Shown: positions 20,596 to 33,328, counted from the first letter of the stretch. The stretch is 64,000 bases of DNA from Branchinecta lynchi (GCA_023053575.1 JAKZAP010000001.1:31762533-31826532); one strand, 5' to 3'. The notes: generated from the letters alone by a model not told the origin. A program made the numbers and translations.

Positions 20596-21003
20596 ATGGT
20601 AGTTCGGTATTCATTCAGATAAATTCGGGGATTCGCTTCTGGGAAGTACGTAATCATGCGGTGACTCTGACTCTGCCCCATCCGTAGCCTGTATTTAACC
20701 TCTTTCTGGGACATCTTTCCGAGAAGTGGTGAGAAAAACCTGCAAAAATTGTCTCCCTTAAAGCACAATAACTGAAGATGAAATGGTATTTTGAAGATGA
20801 AAAGGCACAGAATATGGTTTTCGAAAATACTAGTGCCTTCCACGCGAAATTAGCGATATTGTTGTAACGGCTTGTCAGTTCTATCCAGCCTTCACTTTCC
20901 CTGACGTGGTGGCTGGATGCAAAATATTTTAAAACTGAACGTGCCGTGGTAGATAAATCCAAACAGAAAATATACCTGATCTTCTACGATCTCTCCAAAA
21001 AAT

Positions 21004-22616
21004 ACAAGAGCTACGAGCTCATATGGCACTTGTTACGAGTAGGTGGTACAAGAAAGTAGAAGAGAAATTCACAAAAACAGCCTGTCATCCAAAAATGCGG
21101 TTCGGACCTATAATTAGGATATCTAGTTTCCCTCAAGTCAAAAAAATTCCAAAATCACCTCCAAGCCATCGCCAACCTTCCAAGTTTCAACCCAAGAAAT
21201 CCACTCGCCATGTGCGAGTCATGCCCGAGATTTGTCGTACCCCCTTCCAACTCCCCATATACCGCGGCCGAATCTAGTCCGGAGTCCTAACTGGATCATC
21301 TGAGGCATTTTCTCTTACCACCTATCTTTCACTCGAATCTGAGCATTTTTGGGGGGGAACTTCCGGTACCCCCCCCCCCCCCCCCATCGTAATCGGATCC
21401 GGTTTGATCCTTAAAATATGTCATCTGGATTTAAAATGGGAAGTCTGAGACATGAAGTCTTACTATATAGTAAGTTTCATTAAGATCAGATCACCTGTTC
21501 GGAAGTTAAAAATACCTCACTTTCGGGATCCCCCCCCCCCCCCTAGATGGTCAGATCTGGGAAACGAATATTCTCAAGTCAACCTGGTCGGGTCCCTTAC
21601 GCGACTGCCAAGTTTCATCGTCCTAGCACACCAGGAAGTATCGAACTCGTGGGATCACTAGAAATTTGCCCCCCCCCCCCCCAACTCCCCCACAGTGAAC
21701 GGAGGCGGTCTGGTTATGTCAATCACGTAGCTAGGGCTTGTTCTTTCCACGAAGTTTCATCCCGATCTTTCCAATCTAAGTGTTTCCCAAGATTTCCGGT
21801 TCCCCCCTCCAGCTCCCCCCCGATGTCACCGGATACGGCCAGGATTTAAACTGGGATGTCTGAGGCACGAGGTCTTTCCATATATCAAGTTTCATTAAGA
21901 TACGATAACCGGTTCGCAAGTTAAAAATACCTTATTTTTCCGGATTCCCGCTCCTTCCAGCCCCCCCTCTCAGATGGTCGGATCGGGGAAACGACTATTC
22001 TCAAGTCAATCTGTTAGGGTCCCTGACATGCCTGCCAATTTTCATCGTCCTAGCACATCAGGAAGCACCGAACTCGCGGGATCACTAGAAGCTCGGACCC
22101 CCCTCCCCCAACACCCCCAAAGCGAGCGGATTCGTTCCTGCCATGTCAATCATGTATCTAGGACTTGTGCTTGTTCTTTCCACCAAGTTTCATCATGCTC
22201 TCTACACTCTAAGCGTTTTCCAAGATTTCCGTTTTCCCCCTCTAACTCCCCTCAATGTCACCAGATCAGGCCTGGATTAAAAGTGGGACGTCTGATACAC
22301 GAGGTCCTTCCATCTTTCAAGTTTCACTAAGATCCGATTACGTGTTCGTTAGTTAAAAATACCTCATTTTTCCCATTTTTCCGGATTCCCGATCCCTCCA
22401 CTCCCCCCCAGATGGTCGGATCGGGAAAGCGACTATTTCTAATTTAATCTGGTCCGGTCTCTGATGTACCTGCCAAGTTTCATCGTCCTAGCTTATCTGG
22501 AAGTGCCCAAACTAGCAAACCCGGGACAGACAGACCGACCGACCGACAGACTGACTGACGGGCAGAAATTGCGATCGCTATATGGCACTTGGCCGAAGGG
22601 CAAGTGCCATAAAAAC
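21004..22616 (-). mobile_element. Family A element, complete copy A2, reverse orientation
   Basis: Read on the minus strand it starts at 22616 with GTTTTTATGGCACTTG, forms the same hairpin with CAAGTGCCATA (22581-22611), and has a CGGT/CAGT tetranucleotide run (about 22524-22562). It ends at 21004 with CATATGAGCTCGTAGCTCTT. The core repeats carry AAGTTTCAT and C-rich tracts. Its length of 1.6 kb agrees with A1 and A4. Confidence 0.75.
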
Positions 22617-23126
22617 AGTTCGAAGTTTCTCATGTCCTTGTGAGTGAAAGAGTTATCGGCGGACCTTGACGCTTCCTTGCATGTCTGGTAAAAGTTGGCT
22701 CGGTCGAAAAAGTGCTAAAAGTTGTAGGTACAAAACGAAACAACTGTGAAAAATGGGAACTTCAGAAGTCTATAATTCCATAAAGGAGCTAGGGATAATA
22801 GAAAAGGCATAATACGCAAAAGGGGTCTTTGGATGCTATGTTTTTCCTCTTGATTCTTAGTCGGCGGCGCAACTCCAGTCTTTGTGAGAAATACAGAATT
22901 CGATATCTCATTTGTGCAGCCGATGCTCAACTACCAACTCAGGCCGCTAGACCTAATCACCCTTGGAAATTCATATCTTTGTACATAATTTGGCGTTAAC
23001 TCTAGTGGTGGTGTAAAAGCAAAGTGCTGTTTAAGTTTTTTTTTCCTCTCTTAATCCTTCATTGCATTTTCTTTTAAATCTGATGGGTAATAAACTCACT
23101 TGCTAACTAGCTTAGGCACATTCCAG

Positions 23127-23385
23127 GTTCTCAGCTGTCTCAGTGGTTCATTGGGTACAACAGATGGGGGAGAGCTGGACTGGAAAAGTGGTTGTCGCTC
23201 CTGAAAGGAAAGCAACTACGGTCCATCGGTGCTGGAGGATTATGCACGAGTTTGGTGAGCATGGATTCTTGCACGGAAGAAAATGTCTACGCATTCATCA
23301 GCGGAATATTCCATGGAATGGCCCAAGTTCCACTAGAAGGCGAATGTGACATTCATACAGTCACTGTCATTCGGTCTCTAAACAG
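23127..23385 (+). CDS. TONSL: TONSL exon: fourth leucine-rich repeat and start of the fifth
   Basis: 259 bases, acceptor TTCCAG, donor AACAG|GTAAAA; takes two bases and leaves two. The frame gives SQLSQWFIGYNRWGRAGLEK, then WLSLLKGKQLRSIGAG, ENVYAFISGIF and CDIHTVTVIRSLN. Vertebrate TONSL has HLKTLSLSYNALGAPALA, LQSLPAGTLLHLEL, LMEPVFRYL and CALAHLTLSAN. A longer open frame in another phase (23143-23349) is a shadow. The phase fits the last exon at 52311. A direct join, however, would leave the fifth repeat about ten residues short, so a small exon may be hidden in the long intron. Confidence 0.85.
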
Positions 23386-23949
23386 GTAAAATCTATTCCC
23401 TTCCTCCCAGCCGGACTTCGGATAAAGGACTGACTGAGCATAAGCTAGACCTACGTTGCCTGGTCAACGTGAGTGTTGCGGCAACCTTTGTCCGGCTTCT
23501 CCGACTAAACTGTTGCGACTGGTTTTGTTTGTTCACTGTCGGTTAAATGCTGAAGTTTTCAGCTTATCGAAGCTTTAAAACGGTATGTTCTAAAAAGAAC
23601 ACAATCAATAACGACATGATCAAAGGCTATCTCTCAGAGTTGTAAAAACAGCAACAACAAAAATTTAAGAAGGAAGGACTAAATTAACTATGCAGTTCAG
23701 GTTTTCAATCGTAGACATCGTGACGGATGTGAACTTGGAACAATATCTTATGTAATCTAGTTGGTATTGTAAAGCTGTCCGTAACTCTTCAGGATTAAAA
23801 TACCATAGATGACACTGTTAATTATCACAAAACTACCTCATTGTTTTACATTATCGTTTGTACCCGTAGCGTAAACAAAATCCTAGGTTACAGCGATAGA
23901 CCATGAGTGCAAACTTTCTTACCGTCAGATTTATAGAAATCGAATACAG

Positions 23950-24206
23950 TGTGCACCAATTTGCACACATTTCTAGCCCCCCGTGAACCGATTCTTCCTT
24001 ACAAGTCCCTCTCCCGTGATAGATTTCAAGTTCACCGGAATCAAATAATGGGTACACCAGCTAGCAAGTTGCAAACACCTCATCGCTTAGATGAGTGTAG
24101 CATAACAGACGATTATTACTTACAAGTCCCTTGCATTTTTAAAAATTTGGAAGAAAGTTGTTCTTACCATCGAATACACCGGAAACAAATAACAGAAACA
24201 CCAACT
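23950..24206 (+). repeat. Diverged direct repeat next to a hairpin array
   Basis: A block with TTACTTACAAGTCCC, then an ACCGGAA(T/A)CAAATAA word and a following CACCA, occurs at about 23994-24066 and again at 24115-24205. Both lie directly left of the 24207-24358 hairpin array and seem part of the same unclassified element. Confidence 0.45.
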
Positions 24207-24358
24207 CTGTTAGCTCATAATCATCTTCAATAATGAGGGGTTTGCAACTATCATCTTCGGTAATGCGGGGTTTGCAACTATCATCTTCGGTAATGAGGGG
24301 TTTGCAACCAGCGAAAGCTGCAAACCCCTTGTTACCGAAGATGATTATGAGCTAACAG
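24207..24358. repeat. Long imperfect hairpin enclosing three short tandem repeats
   Basis: The left arm CTGTTAGCTCATAATCATCT pairs with the right arm AGATGATTATGAGCTAACAG. Pairing continues through TTCGGTAA/TTACCGAA and GGGGTTTGCA/TGCAAACCCC. Inside are three tandem copies of a ~35-bp unit (AATGAGGGGTTTGCAACTAT then CATCTTCGGT). It could be the end of a foldback or palindromic MITE. No flanking duplication was identified. Confidence 0.8.
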
Positions 24359-25020
24359 CCGACTGTTGCTTACTAGTCCACTACATGTCTCACAATTAGC
24401 ATAGGCCTATTTTTGGTTTCAGTGTGTACCTTACTATTGAAGTTGTCAACCCATTGACACCTTCAAACTGCTGTATCTCATGAAGTAATTCTTATACCAA
24501 AAAATGGATGACATATACTTTGATCAGCTCATCAAGGGGTATCGATTGCCGTTCAAAAAAAATCTATCTGTCTTAGTTCAAAAGTTTGCTTTTTTGGCCG
24601 TAGGCCAACTTTCTAACATCACCACTTAGAAAGGAGCAAAGGACAAACTCTATTTTTTTTTAGTAATGAGAGAACTTGTAAAGTTTAAGAGGCACATCTG
24701 ATACTATTTCTCTACCGCAATACCAAGTGCAAAAAAACGAGTGATACACTCAGCTGCAATCACGAACAGAAATAGATAAATACAACAGATGGCAGCACTT
24801 TCAGACCCGTGGGAAAAAGACACTTTTTTTTTATGTAAATTTTTCTAATTATCACTCAAAAAAGATATATTGTCTTCGACTGACCGTTGAAGCGAACGGT
24901 CGCAATCTGGTATCAACTCTTAGGTTTAACTGTAATCCTTAACGGTTAAAACGGCGGTTGACCTTTTGACCGCTGACACTTCGTGCCAAACACAACGGAA
25001 GCCAAGTCTAGCATCTAGGA

Positions 25021-26160
25021 ATGCCAACCGATTGGAGTGTTGAGCTCTGCTACTCTCCTGTGCTCAACTTCTTACAACAGAGTCTTATTAGCGGACTGCA
25101 AACCGACGACATTGTGAAGTATGCTGCTGAGTTCTTCAGCGCTCAAGCGATCGGAGAAGCAAGGAAACTGTTGTGGCAGAAGATTTACCCTGATATTCTT
25201 GTACCTCGTCGAACTGGACCCAATGCACCCACAAATAGCTTGATCGATCTGCTGTCTGTCTTTGAAGATTGTGACGATACGAGCTCGACTCTCCCGCAGT
25301 TCGTCATCAAGTCACCAGCTAAGGTCCCAAGCGTTCCGGCTAATTCTTTCTCGATCCTATCTGCCAACATGACGTCTTGCCTGAATGAAATCAAGTTCAT
25401 CAAAGAAACTATCAGTACCAGCTTCAACCAGGATCGGTCCACGGTATGTAATGGTTGTCCTGGGGGACAGAAAGCCATACTTTTACCCAAAACAAGCGAA
25501 CTTACGCCCAAGTTGTTAAGGTTGTAGTGGACAATGTGCCTGCTCATCTTTCAGACCCATTGGCAAGGAAAGGTCATCTCGATGCATTGGAAGGGAACGA
25601 GGTCATAACTGAAGTACGAACAGCAAATCAAAATAGCCGTTGGATTGTCCAAACAAGGGACCCGTCATCTGCTACTCGCTTAGTAAAAGCACTCGCCGAA
25701 ACGATGCCTGAAGCCGCGACTCGGATCGTTGAACCGAAGTTTGTTGGAATCGTTCGCAAACTACCGGACAATGTGTCCGCAACCGATATTGCAAGTCTCA
25801 TTCCGAACGTAGTGGAGACTTCCCGAATAGAGAGTTCCCAAGCCTACAAGATATACTTTGCCGACAAGTCTTCTCTCGACAAAGCCATTGCTGCTGGTGT
25901 CCGCATAGGGTATGAAGTAGTTAAAATTTCCGAGTTTGTCAGACTGCCAAGACGTTGTAGCAAATGTCAGTCACCCAAGCATCTCAAACACAGCTGCCCC
26001 CTTCCCGACGGAACACAGAGGTGTGCTCGATGTTCAATAGACCATGAGAATTCACGAGCTAATCCTTGTTCGAAACTCCCCAAATGTGCCAACTGTGTGC
26101 GAGCCATGTGTCTTTCAGCTTGCGTTGTCCCGTGCTCGGAAAAGCCGCTGAGAAGCCAGA
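25021..26160 (+). pseudogene. LINE ORF1-like region with zinc knuckles
   Basis: An N-terminal frame (25021-25527) holds a helical region of about 145 residues. A frameshift near 25455 passes the reading to the next frame, which continues with an RRM-like stretch. Then come C-X2-C-type knuckles: CSKCQSPKHLKHSC (about 25957-25998), CARCSIDHENSRANPC and CANCVRAMC. Such knuckles bind nucleic acid in gag-like LINE ORF1 proteins. In this copy the frame runs on into the endonuclease with no stop between. Confidence 0.65.
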
Positions 26161-27068
26161 AAATAATGGATTCTGAGAAGACACTTAAACTTGGAAGTCT
26201 GAATATAAATGGAACGAAGGATAAAGAACTGTTGATTGAACACCTTCTTACCAATAATGATGTTGTTTTTCTACAAGAGCATTTATTGACTGAGGCTTCG
26301 TCAAGCTCCCTTCGCCACTCCCGAGATTATTTAATCTTTATCCAGGCAGCTAAGAAGACAAATGGAAGACCCTCAGGTGGTCTTCCTACCTTCATTCGGA
26401 CCTCCGTTGGCTCTGTCCCGGTTTGCACTTATCCAGACCAAAATATCCTAGCTACGCAGATCAATGCCACTGTGCTGATAAATGTCTACCTCCCCTGCGA
26501 AAGAATGGACAAAAAATCGCTCGATGCATTTTCGATCGCTTGTAACAAACTGGAAGCTGTCCTTCAAGACTGTACAAAGCAGAAGAAAACCTGGATTTTA
26601 GCTGGTGATTTAAACTGCAACTTGCTCATCGACAGTACTCGGAGCAGCCAATTCCTGGCGGCACTCCCGATTGGATATATGGTTGTGCTTAAAAACCTTG
26701 GGCACACCTATATCCATAATATAGGCGGCACCACGTCCAATCTGGACCACGTCATTGTCTCTGATCCTTCTCTGGTAACCGACATAGTGAATGTTCATGA
26801 AGAAAAGATCGACGACGATCGTCTCATCTTGACCTGCAACATCAACCTCCAAGGGGCTTGGAAGACCATACAGTCTAGTAGGACTTCAAATTGGTATACG
26901 CGACGCGACTGGAAGCATGCCAACCATCTCCGTTTTTGCCAAACACTTACCTTTCTCCTGACCTCGATCAAAATCCCTTTCCACCTACTTCAGACTTTAC
27001 TACCTTCCAGAGCAACAGAAACTGACCTGAACTGTTACTATCAACAAGTAGTATGGTGTATGCGTTGA
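26160..27068 (+). pseudogene. LINE endonuclease domain (EEP family)
   Basis: The frame starts around MDSEKTLKLGSLNING, the usual N-terminal 'LNI.G' of exonuclease-endonuclease-phosphatase domains. It has DVVFLQEH with the metal-binding glutamate, WILAGDLNCN with the catalytic D.N pair, and SNLDHVIVSD near the end. The canonical histidine is displaced. The domain nicks target DNA for target-primed reverse transcription. The frame stops with TGA at 27066, upstream of the reverse transcriptase. Confidence 0.75.
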
Positions 27069-27128
27069 GCGGAAGATTTAGCCGTCCCACTTGAGAAAAT
27101 CTGTCGAGGTACACGGAAACCACTTTGA

Positions 27129-28795
27129 TTGAGAATTTGGAACGCTTGCGGCCGGCCTACATCCGGTGCAGTTTCCAAGCAAAAAATAAAGACAAAAGGG
27201 GAATACAAATCTTGTCTGAGGAAGACTCGCCTGGACGCAGCCGATGCCCCACACAACAAGATGGCCTGGGAGAACGTCAGTCGCTCGGACAAATGTAATC
27301 CGGAGGTACCTTCCATTCTCTCTTGTTTGGACTGGATGTCTCACTATACAAGATTGTTTTCTGCCTGCAACGAAAAGGTATCTTCCTTCTTTTCAGTCTA
27401 CACCGACCGTTACTTGTCACCGATTTTTAGAAAAACATGAAATTTTCCCGATTACACTATCTGCCATCAAGAGTGCATTGAAAAACATGAAGAAAAAGAA
27501 AAATCCAGATAAAGATGGTATTTACCACGAGCATTTAAAATACGATTTACCAGCTCTTAATGACCACCTCCAGCTATTGTTCCAGATGATCCTGTCAACA
27601 TCCACCTTACCGGAAAGTTTTCTTCTGGGTACGATTACCCCAGTCTTAAAAAGAGGAAAAGATGCAAATCATTGCAGCTCTTACAGACCAATTACCGTTT
27701 CATGCATCCTCAGCAAAATTTTCGAATACACTTTGGCACCTGAAATTACTTCTAAATGTGACACGGGAAGCCTACAGTATGGTTTCAGAAAAAGAATTGG
27801 ATGCTCCGATTGAATGATCAGTGACTTATGGGCATAAGTCACTGATCCAAATTCTAAAGCAATCATCAGCAAAGAGAGAGACAGTTCATCTTTGTGCGAT
27901 TGACATCGCTGCAGCTTTCGACAATGTTAACCACGTCCAGGCTTTACTGTCTCTGATGGAAAAAGGCGTAAATAGGTCGATCATATTGGCCTTAAGATCG
28001 TGGTACTCCAAATGCAAGCTGGTAGTCAAATAGCAAGACAGGCTGAGTCACCCTAATACAGTGAAAAAGGGAGTCCCTCAGGGCAGGGTCCTATCGCCAC
28101 AGATTTTTAAATGTGCGATTGCTCAATGCCGAAAAAAGCTTACCCCAACTTTTAACTTCCGTGGCATCGATGTTAGCTACCTGGCATATGCTGACGACGT
28201 CCTCCTTATCAGCCGATCCAGGAAGGGCCTTGAAACAAACGTTGCTAGCCTGAACCAATCGCTTGGCGACATTGGCCTGTCAGTCAACGCTAGTAAATGT
28301 CAGTACGTTTGTTTAAACGCTCCTGCTCCTCTTCGGAAACCCTCTATGAATGTTGGAGGCAATGTTCTCATAACTGAAGAAAAAATTCGATGGCTTGGTA
28401 TAACAATTGCGCAGACTATGTGAAAGATTTGCGAGGAAGCAGTTATATCAGCCGCTAAAGGAATTAGATATGGTTACTGCAAAATTGTGCCGAACCGTTC
28501 GAGGTATAGCAGACCTGGGCTTGGGAAGTTATATACTGCCTTTTACGCACCATATGTTAACTTCCTTGCTGGAGACTCTATACTCACAAGAAAAGACCTT
28601 CGACGCATACGCTCGACATACTTCAGATATCTGAGATTTCTTCTCTACCTACCCCGGCGCACACGGAACCGCTACCTGATCCCCTATTGTTTAATTTCCG
28701 ACCCATTTTTGACGCTTGAAGCCCTCTCCTCTAATTTGTGTTCTCCGATTGGAAAATTACCTGTCCACGACCTCATCAACGTGATTCTAAATTAG
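27129..28795 (+). pseudogene. LINE reverse transcriptase, fragmented
   Basis: Pieces in changing frames are 27129-27440, 27244-27813 (NPDKDGIYHEHLKY, SSYRPITVSCILSKIFE, QYGFRKRIGCSD), 27821-28033 (LCAIDIAAAFDNVNH), 28061-28423 (GVPQGRVLSP and the catalytic YADDVLLIS) and 28407-28795 (C-terminal). The order of the RT motifs is intact. Frames break near 27440, 27813, 28031 and 28423. A perfect 14-bp inverted duplication sits at the 27813 break. Confidence 0.8.
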
Positions 28796-29542
28796 TGAAC
28801 CTTTATGGAAAATATTTGTTGAGTGTTTTGCGATTATTTTATATTTCTTTAGCCTATTTTACTGCACTTACGCCCTTGGGCAGTGCGTCATAAATTCATA
28901 AATTCATTCATTCAGTCATTCATTGGCTGTGGGGCTGGGTAACTGCCGCGTATATTTAGCCCCTCTATATTCCATCTTCAATTTGAAACTGTGGCCTGCC
29001 TGCCTGCTTGCTAGAACGGATCTTTCCACTCGAAAGCAGAAACATGGTTTGATGAAATGAACACTTGGCTGCACAACTTAAGATAGTCCTTCCTGACAGG
29101 GGCTATATAACTCCACTTCACTTTGCACACCGTAGGCTCTGGCTCGAGGACAAGCAAAAACCATCCTTTTTGGCCCCAGGCAAGAGTTCTACGGAGCTTT
29201 ACTAAATGTAGTGTCATATTCTTCAGCTCGACCTAAGCCCCACACTTTCCGTAAAGACCGCACAGTTTAGACCGTAGTAGTTACCAGGAATAAGATGAAA
29301 TCGGCGGCATAGGAAAAAAAAAGAAGCAAAATAATCGAGGACAAAACCAAAGTGCTTATCCCGCATCATCATTACCTCGCGAAAACAAGAAGATGACATG
29401 GGCCTACACATTGTGTGGATGAAGAAGTCTACTAAAGATTTTCTTCGGGAACCCACCGTAGCGAACTGAGTTCTCGAGATCTTGGTTTTGGTTGCGGGTT
29501 TTCGGTACCGTTTTAAGCTATTAACAATCAAATGTGTTTTCC

Positions 29543-32169
29543 GTTTTATGGCACTTGCCCTCCGGCAAAGGGAATCGCAATTTCTGTCCGTCCATCGATC
29601 TCTGGGGCTGTCTGTCGGTCTGTCGGTCCAGGTTTTGCTACTCTGGGCACTTCCACATAAGCTAGGACGATGATACTTGACAGGCATACCAGGTACCCGT
29701 TTAGATTAAGTTGGGAATAGTCACTTCCCTGATCCGAGCATCGTGGAGGGAGGGGGGATTGTGGGATTTATAACTCTTGAAGGGGTGGTCGGATCTTATG
29801 AAGCTTGATAATAATAATAATAACTTTATTGAAAAGCCCAGGGGCCATATACATAATACAGCAATAGTATATATTACAAAGGAAAACAACATCAATAATT
29901 TCCTACGGCTATGAAGACTCACTACTATGCTTGGTCGCTCTTAGCTTCAACGCTCCGTCAATAAACTCGCAGACCTTTGTTCCGAAGTGCTATTCAGGAT
30001 ATCCGGAAGAAGCAAAACACTCCCCTTAAAATAAGATCCCCTTAACTCCGAAAGCTCCTGGCATCGATTGATAAAGTGGTCCATGTTTTCCTCTACCCCT
30101 GCTTTGCAAAGTTGGCAATTATACCTGACATCTGGACCAGTCCTGCAAAAACTCTAAATCTACCAAACAGTGGGTGGGAATTAGCTCTAGCCTGGATCCA
30201 CAACTTCAAAACTTTTTGAGGTAGATTCATTTTAAAATAAAACTCGGGCCCAAACACCTTCTTAAACTCACGGTAAAACTCCAAAGTTTCGGTCTGACTT
30301 ATTAAAGCTCTCCATTTTTGAATCTCTTGGTCATCCAAAATCCTAGTGACTCTACGCAATAAATTATCGTCATCTACAGGGCCGTGGTCACTATTCCAAA
30401 CATAAGATAGACCTAGATCATCAAGCAGGGCTTTAACTCGAGATGGCCACGTATTTCTTTTCCCCATAATCAAAAGTTCATTATATGACGCTCTCACCAA
30501 ACTAGTCTCATCTAATTTAATTATCTTTAACCAAAATCTTAAGATCTGCAATACGCTATCTTTGTTCATTGAAAATAGGCCTAAATCCCCTTTCAGTGCT
30601 TGCGAATGTAATGTCGATTGTAGTCCGAACAGTCGTTTAAAATATTGTAGCTGGACCGACTCAAGCTGTTTCGCATCTTCAAATCCCCATAGCTCCGCTG
30701 CATAAAGGATCGTTGGCATTATTTTTTATTTAAAAATGTGTTTATGAATTCTTAAATTTTTTAATCCCATCATATTAGCTTTTCTAAATATGGCTGACGA
30801 CTAAATATTGGGGTGGGGGTCCGGATTTCTAGCGATCCCGCGAGTTCGGCATACTTCCTGATTTCCTAGGGCGATGAAACTTGGAAGGTATGTCAGGGAT
30901 CCGAACAGATTGACTTGAGAACAGCCGTTTCCCCGACCCGACCATCGTGGGGGGAGTGGGTGGAGTCCGGAATCTAGTGGCGTGCATAACTTTTGAACGG
31001 GTGGTCGGATTTAAATGATAAAAACATGTCTGGTGAGCTATCACCTCGGACGTTCAGTGTCACGTCCGGGTCGGGTCCGATACCTGTGGGGGGGGGGGGG
31101 GGGTTGGAAAACTCAAGAAACTCTAAAAGCAGAGGGATTGGGACGAAACTTAATGGATGGAACAAGCATTAGGCCTAGATGAAATTGACGGAGCCAGATG
31201 GTTTCGGGGCTCTATGGGGGGAGTTGGAGGGGGTTTCCTGGAATTCCGGTAGTCGTGAGTTAGAATAGTTCCAGATGTAAAACGACAACGAAACTTTGCA
31301 GGCATATTAGCGACCCGAATTATCTTGACTTAAGAACCTGACACAACATACCCCCGGAAACTTCCTAGATTCGAGCATTTTTTGGGGAGCAAGAGAAGAG
31401 AAATATGGAAATTGACTTCTATAAATTGCGAATGAGTGGTCTGATTCGAGTGAAACTTCATGGGGGATACGAATCGATGGCCTCGACATGTAAAACATGC
31501 GTTCGAACCATATGCGACCACGATTAGGGGAATTGGGGGTGGGGGGACTGTTGACATGCACAAAAACCAAACGGATGGACCGAATGAGATGCAAATTCGA
31601 CAGTGCCGAGTTTATGCGGCCTAGATTTGTTATTTGGCGTCCGGGCCGGATTCAGCCAAGGTAGGGGGGGATACTGGAAACTTGCAGATAGGCTATGCTC
31701 CAATTTCAGTAAAACTTGATGAACAGGAACAGGGAGTTAAGAGATTGGGCCCGAACCGGCTCCAACAACGTTGGTGGGAGGGGGGGTGGGGTACCGGAAC
31801 TTTCCAAAAATGCTCAGATTCGAGTGAAACTTGATAAATGGTATAAACGAAGATGCTTTCCTTGGTCGATTTTCTTATTCCGAACCAGATTCGGCCACGG
31901 TAGGTGGAGATAGAGTGAGTACCGGAAATCGTGTAGCACGTCTAGGGATCAAACAAATGGATTTATTGGGATGAAAGTTTGAACAGTCATGTGCATTTGC
32001 TACAGACAATCGAGACGATGCCGGAACTGCTCAGAAATTAGTGAAACTAAATGTCCTATTTCTATTTCCGAACCGCATTTTTGGATGGCGGGTGTATTTT
32101 GTGACGTTCTTATCTACTTTCTTGTACAGCCTACTCGTACAAGTTCCATATGAGCTCGTAGCTCTTGTT
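29543..32169 (+). mobile_element. Family A element A3, split by a LINE insertion
   Basis: The left end CGTTTTATGGCACTTGCCC (hairpin partly decayed) is followed by TCGCAATTTCTGTCCGTCC and a TCGGTCTG run. The core has GATGAAACTTGG-type units. The right end is AGTTCCATATGAGCTCGTAGCTCTTGTT. Removing the LINE at about 29811-30800 leaves about 1.64 kb, matching the complete copies. The right end abuts the broken minus-strand LINE at 32170. Confidence 0.65.
29811..30800 (-). mobile_element. 5'-truncated LINE inserted in family A copy A3
   Basis: On the minus strand a coding frame (30719-30093) has the C-terminal LINE region: VQLQYFKRLFGLQ, LKIIKLDETSLVRASY and a final cysteine/histidine-containing stretch. 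A (TTA)n tail follows and ends at 29811. Family A sequence resumes on both sides. The 208-residue frame is open, but it lacks the reverse-transcriptase core and is only a fragment. Confidence 0.7.
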
Positions 32170-33328
32170 AAAAAAAGGCAATACCAGTGCCGTTTTCCAA
32201 AGATCAGGCCAGACCACTGATAACTAAATCTTATCATATACCAATAATAATATTGGGATTAGTGTTGCTCGAAATTTCTTTTAAACAATTGCAGGTACTC
32301 CGTCTATACCTGGGGCTGATCCACCTTGCATTTTCTTAAGTGTCTCTTCTATTTCTTCTGGCCTCAACTCCTCCATAAATACATAATCATTTTCTTTCAT
32401 AGGAAAGTGTGTTTGGTTACTACTTGTTACTAGCTCTTCGTGAAGAAATTTTAGATTGTGCGAAGTTCCCTCCACCTTCTCAAAATGAGCCGGCCAAGAA
32501 TCTAACTCAGGAACTCTTACACTATGCAGCTTATTATGACCTCTTTCTTCCTCCCTTATTTTTCCCCAGAATTCCTTCATATTACTATCATTGTAATTTC
32601 TAACAATATCATTCCTCAATTTATTTGCCGCTACTAATTTCTTCTTCTTCAACAAAGCCTTATACCCACGCCTCTTAATTCTATATGCTAACAATAATTC
32701 ATCCTTGATTTCTACATTACTACAACTTTTAACTAGTTCAAGCTTTCTAATTAAATCCTCTCTATATTCACACATTCATCATCGAAAAAAAAATCTTTCT
32801 CTTGCTTTCCTTTTTTTGTTATTGGTCCCATAACTCTATGTATTAAACTATTAAGTTCATTTAATGTATTTGAGGATCAGAAAATGACGCCTGCATATCA
32901 CTCAGCTGGTCCCTAACATCTTGCTCCATCATCCGAGAATCTATAGCTACTAGGTCATCCTTACTCCAATTTTGTCGGATTGCCCGCCACACTTTGGCAT
33001 TTGGGTTGCCGCTACCATTAGACCGATTCAGGACTCAAACTTCTGATCCCTCGAGTGTATTCATACTAATTTCCAGTTTGACCGGAACATGGTCAAATCC
33101 AACTAAATTCAAAACCTCCACTTTCAATGAATCCAAATCGAAACTAGTTCCAATTAAATAGTAATCAATTAGACTAGGTCTAAGTCCAGATATACAGGTA
33201 AACTCATCCAACTCCGCATCCTTACCAAATCTTCCATTCCCAATAACAAGACCAAAATCTGAGCACAATGCCAGTAGTTTCCTACCCCATGTGTTTACTT
33301 TCCTTTTTTCATCTTTAATTCTCCGCGG
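32170..33328 (-). pseudogene. 3' half of a minus-strand LINE (endonuclease end and RT start)
   Basis: The minus frame 33352-33035 contains DFGLVIGNGRFG, SLIDYYLIGTS and GFDHVPVKLEI, the C-terminal half of an EEP endonuclease. The frame 32775-32281 holds the spacer and the first RT motif (KKMQGGSAPGIDGVPA). The similarity continues to about 32170, where a WKTALVLPFF-like motif is cut off at the end of a family A copy. The 5' half is at 44318-45902, across the LTR retrotransposon. Confidence 0.75.

Larger units (their letters stand above)
19562..23126 (+). other. TONSL intron with a 144-bp array and inverted family A copy
   Basis: This is a phase-1 intron of 3,565 bases. 19562-20165 and 20595-21000 hold no gene that I can support. 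The minus frames at 19729-20031 and 20562-20962 lack any domain. A three-copy array (20169-20595) and family A copy A2 (21004-22616) fill most of the rest. 22617-23126 is plain, ending in the acceptor TTCCAG. Confidence 0.7.
24900..28925 (+). mobile_element. Nearly full-length but broken LINE (jockey/CR1-like)
   Basis: The plus-strand order is an ORF1-type region with zinc knuckles, then an apurinic-type endonuclease, then reverse transcriptase. A 3' end follows with a GCACT..AGTGC hairpin (about 28863-28886) and an ATTC-rich tail (28893-28924). At least six stops or frameshifts interrupt the protein, so it is inactive. The 5' boundary is uncertain. The clade is a judgement from motif style only. 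Confidence 0.7.

Noticed and set aside
23143..23349. 68-residue plus frame beginning with a GTG-type start
   Set aside because: It overlaps the TONSL exon in another phase. The TONSL reading has better splice signals and LRR similarity.
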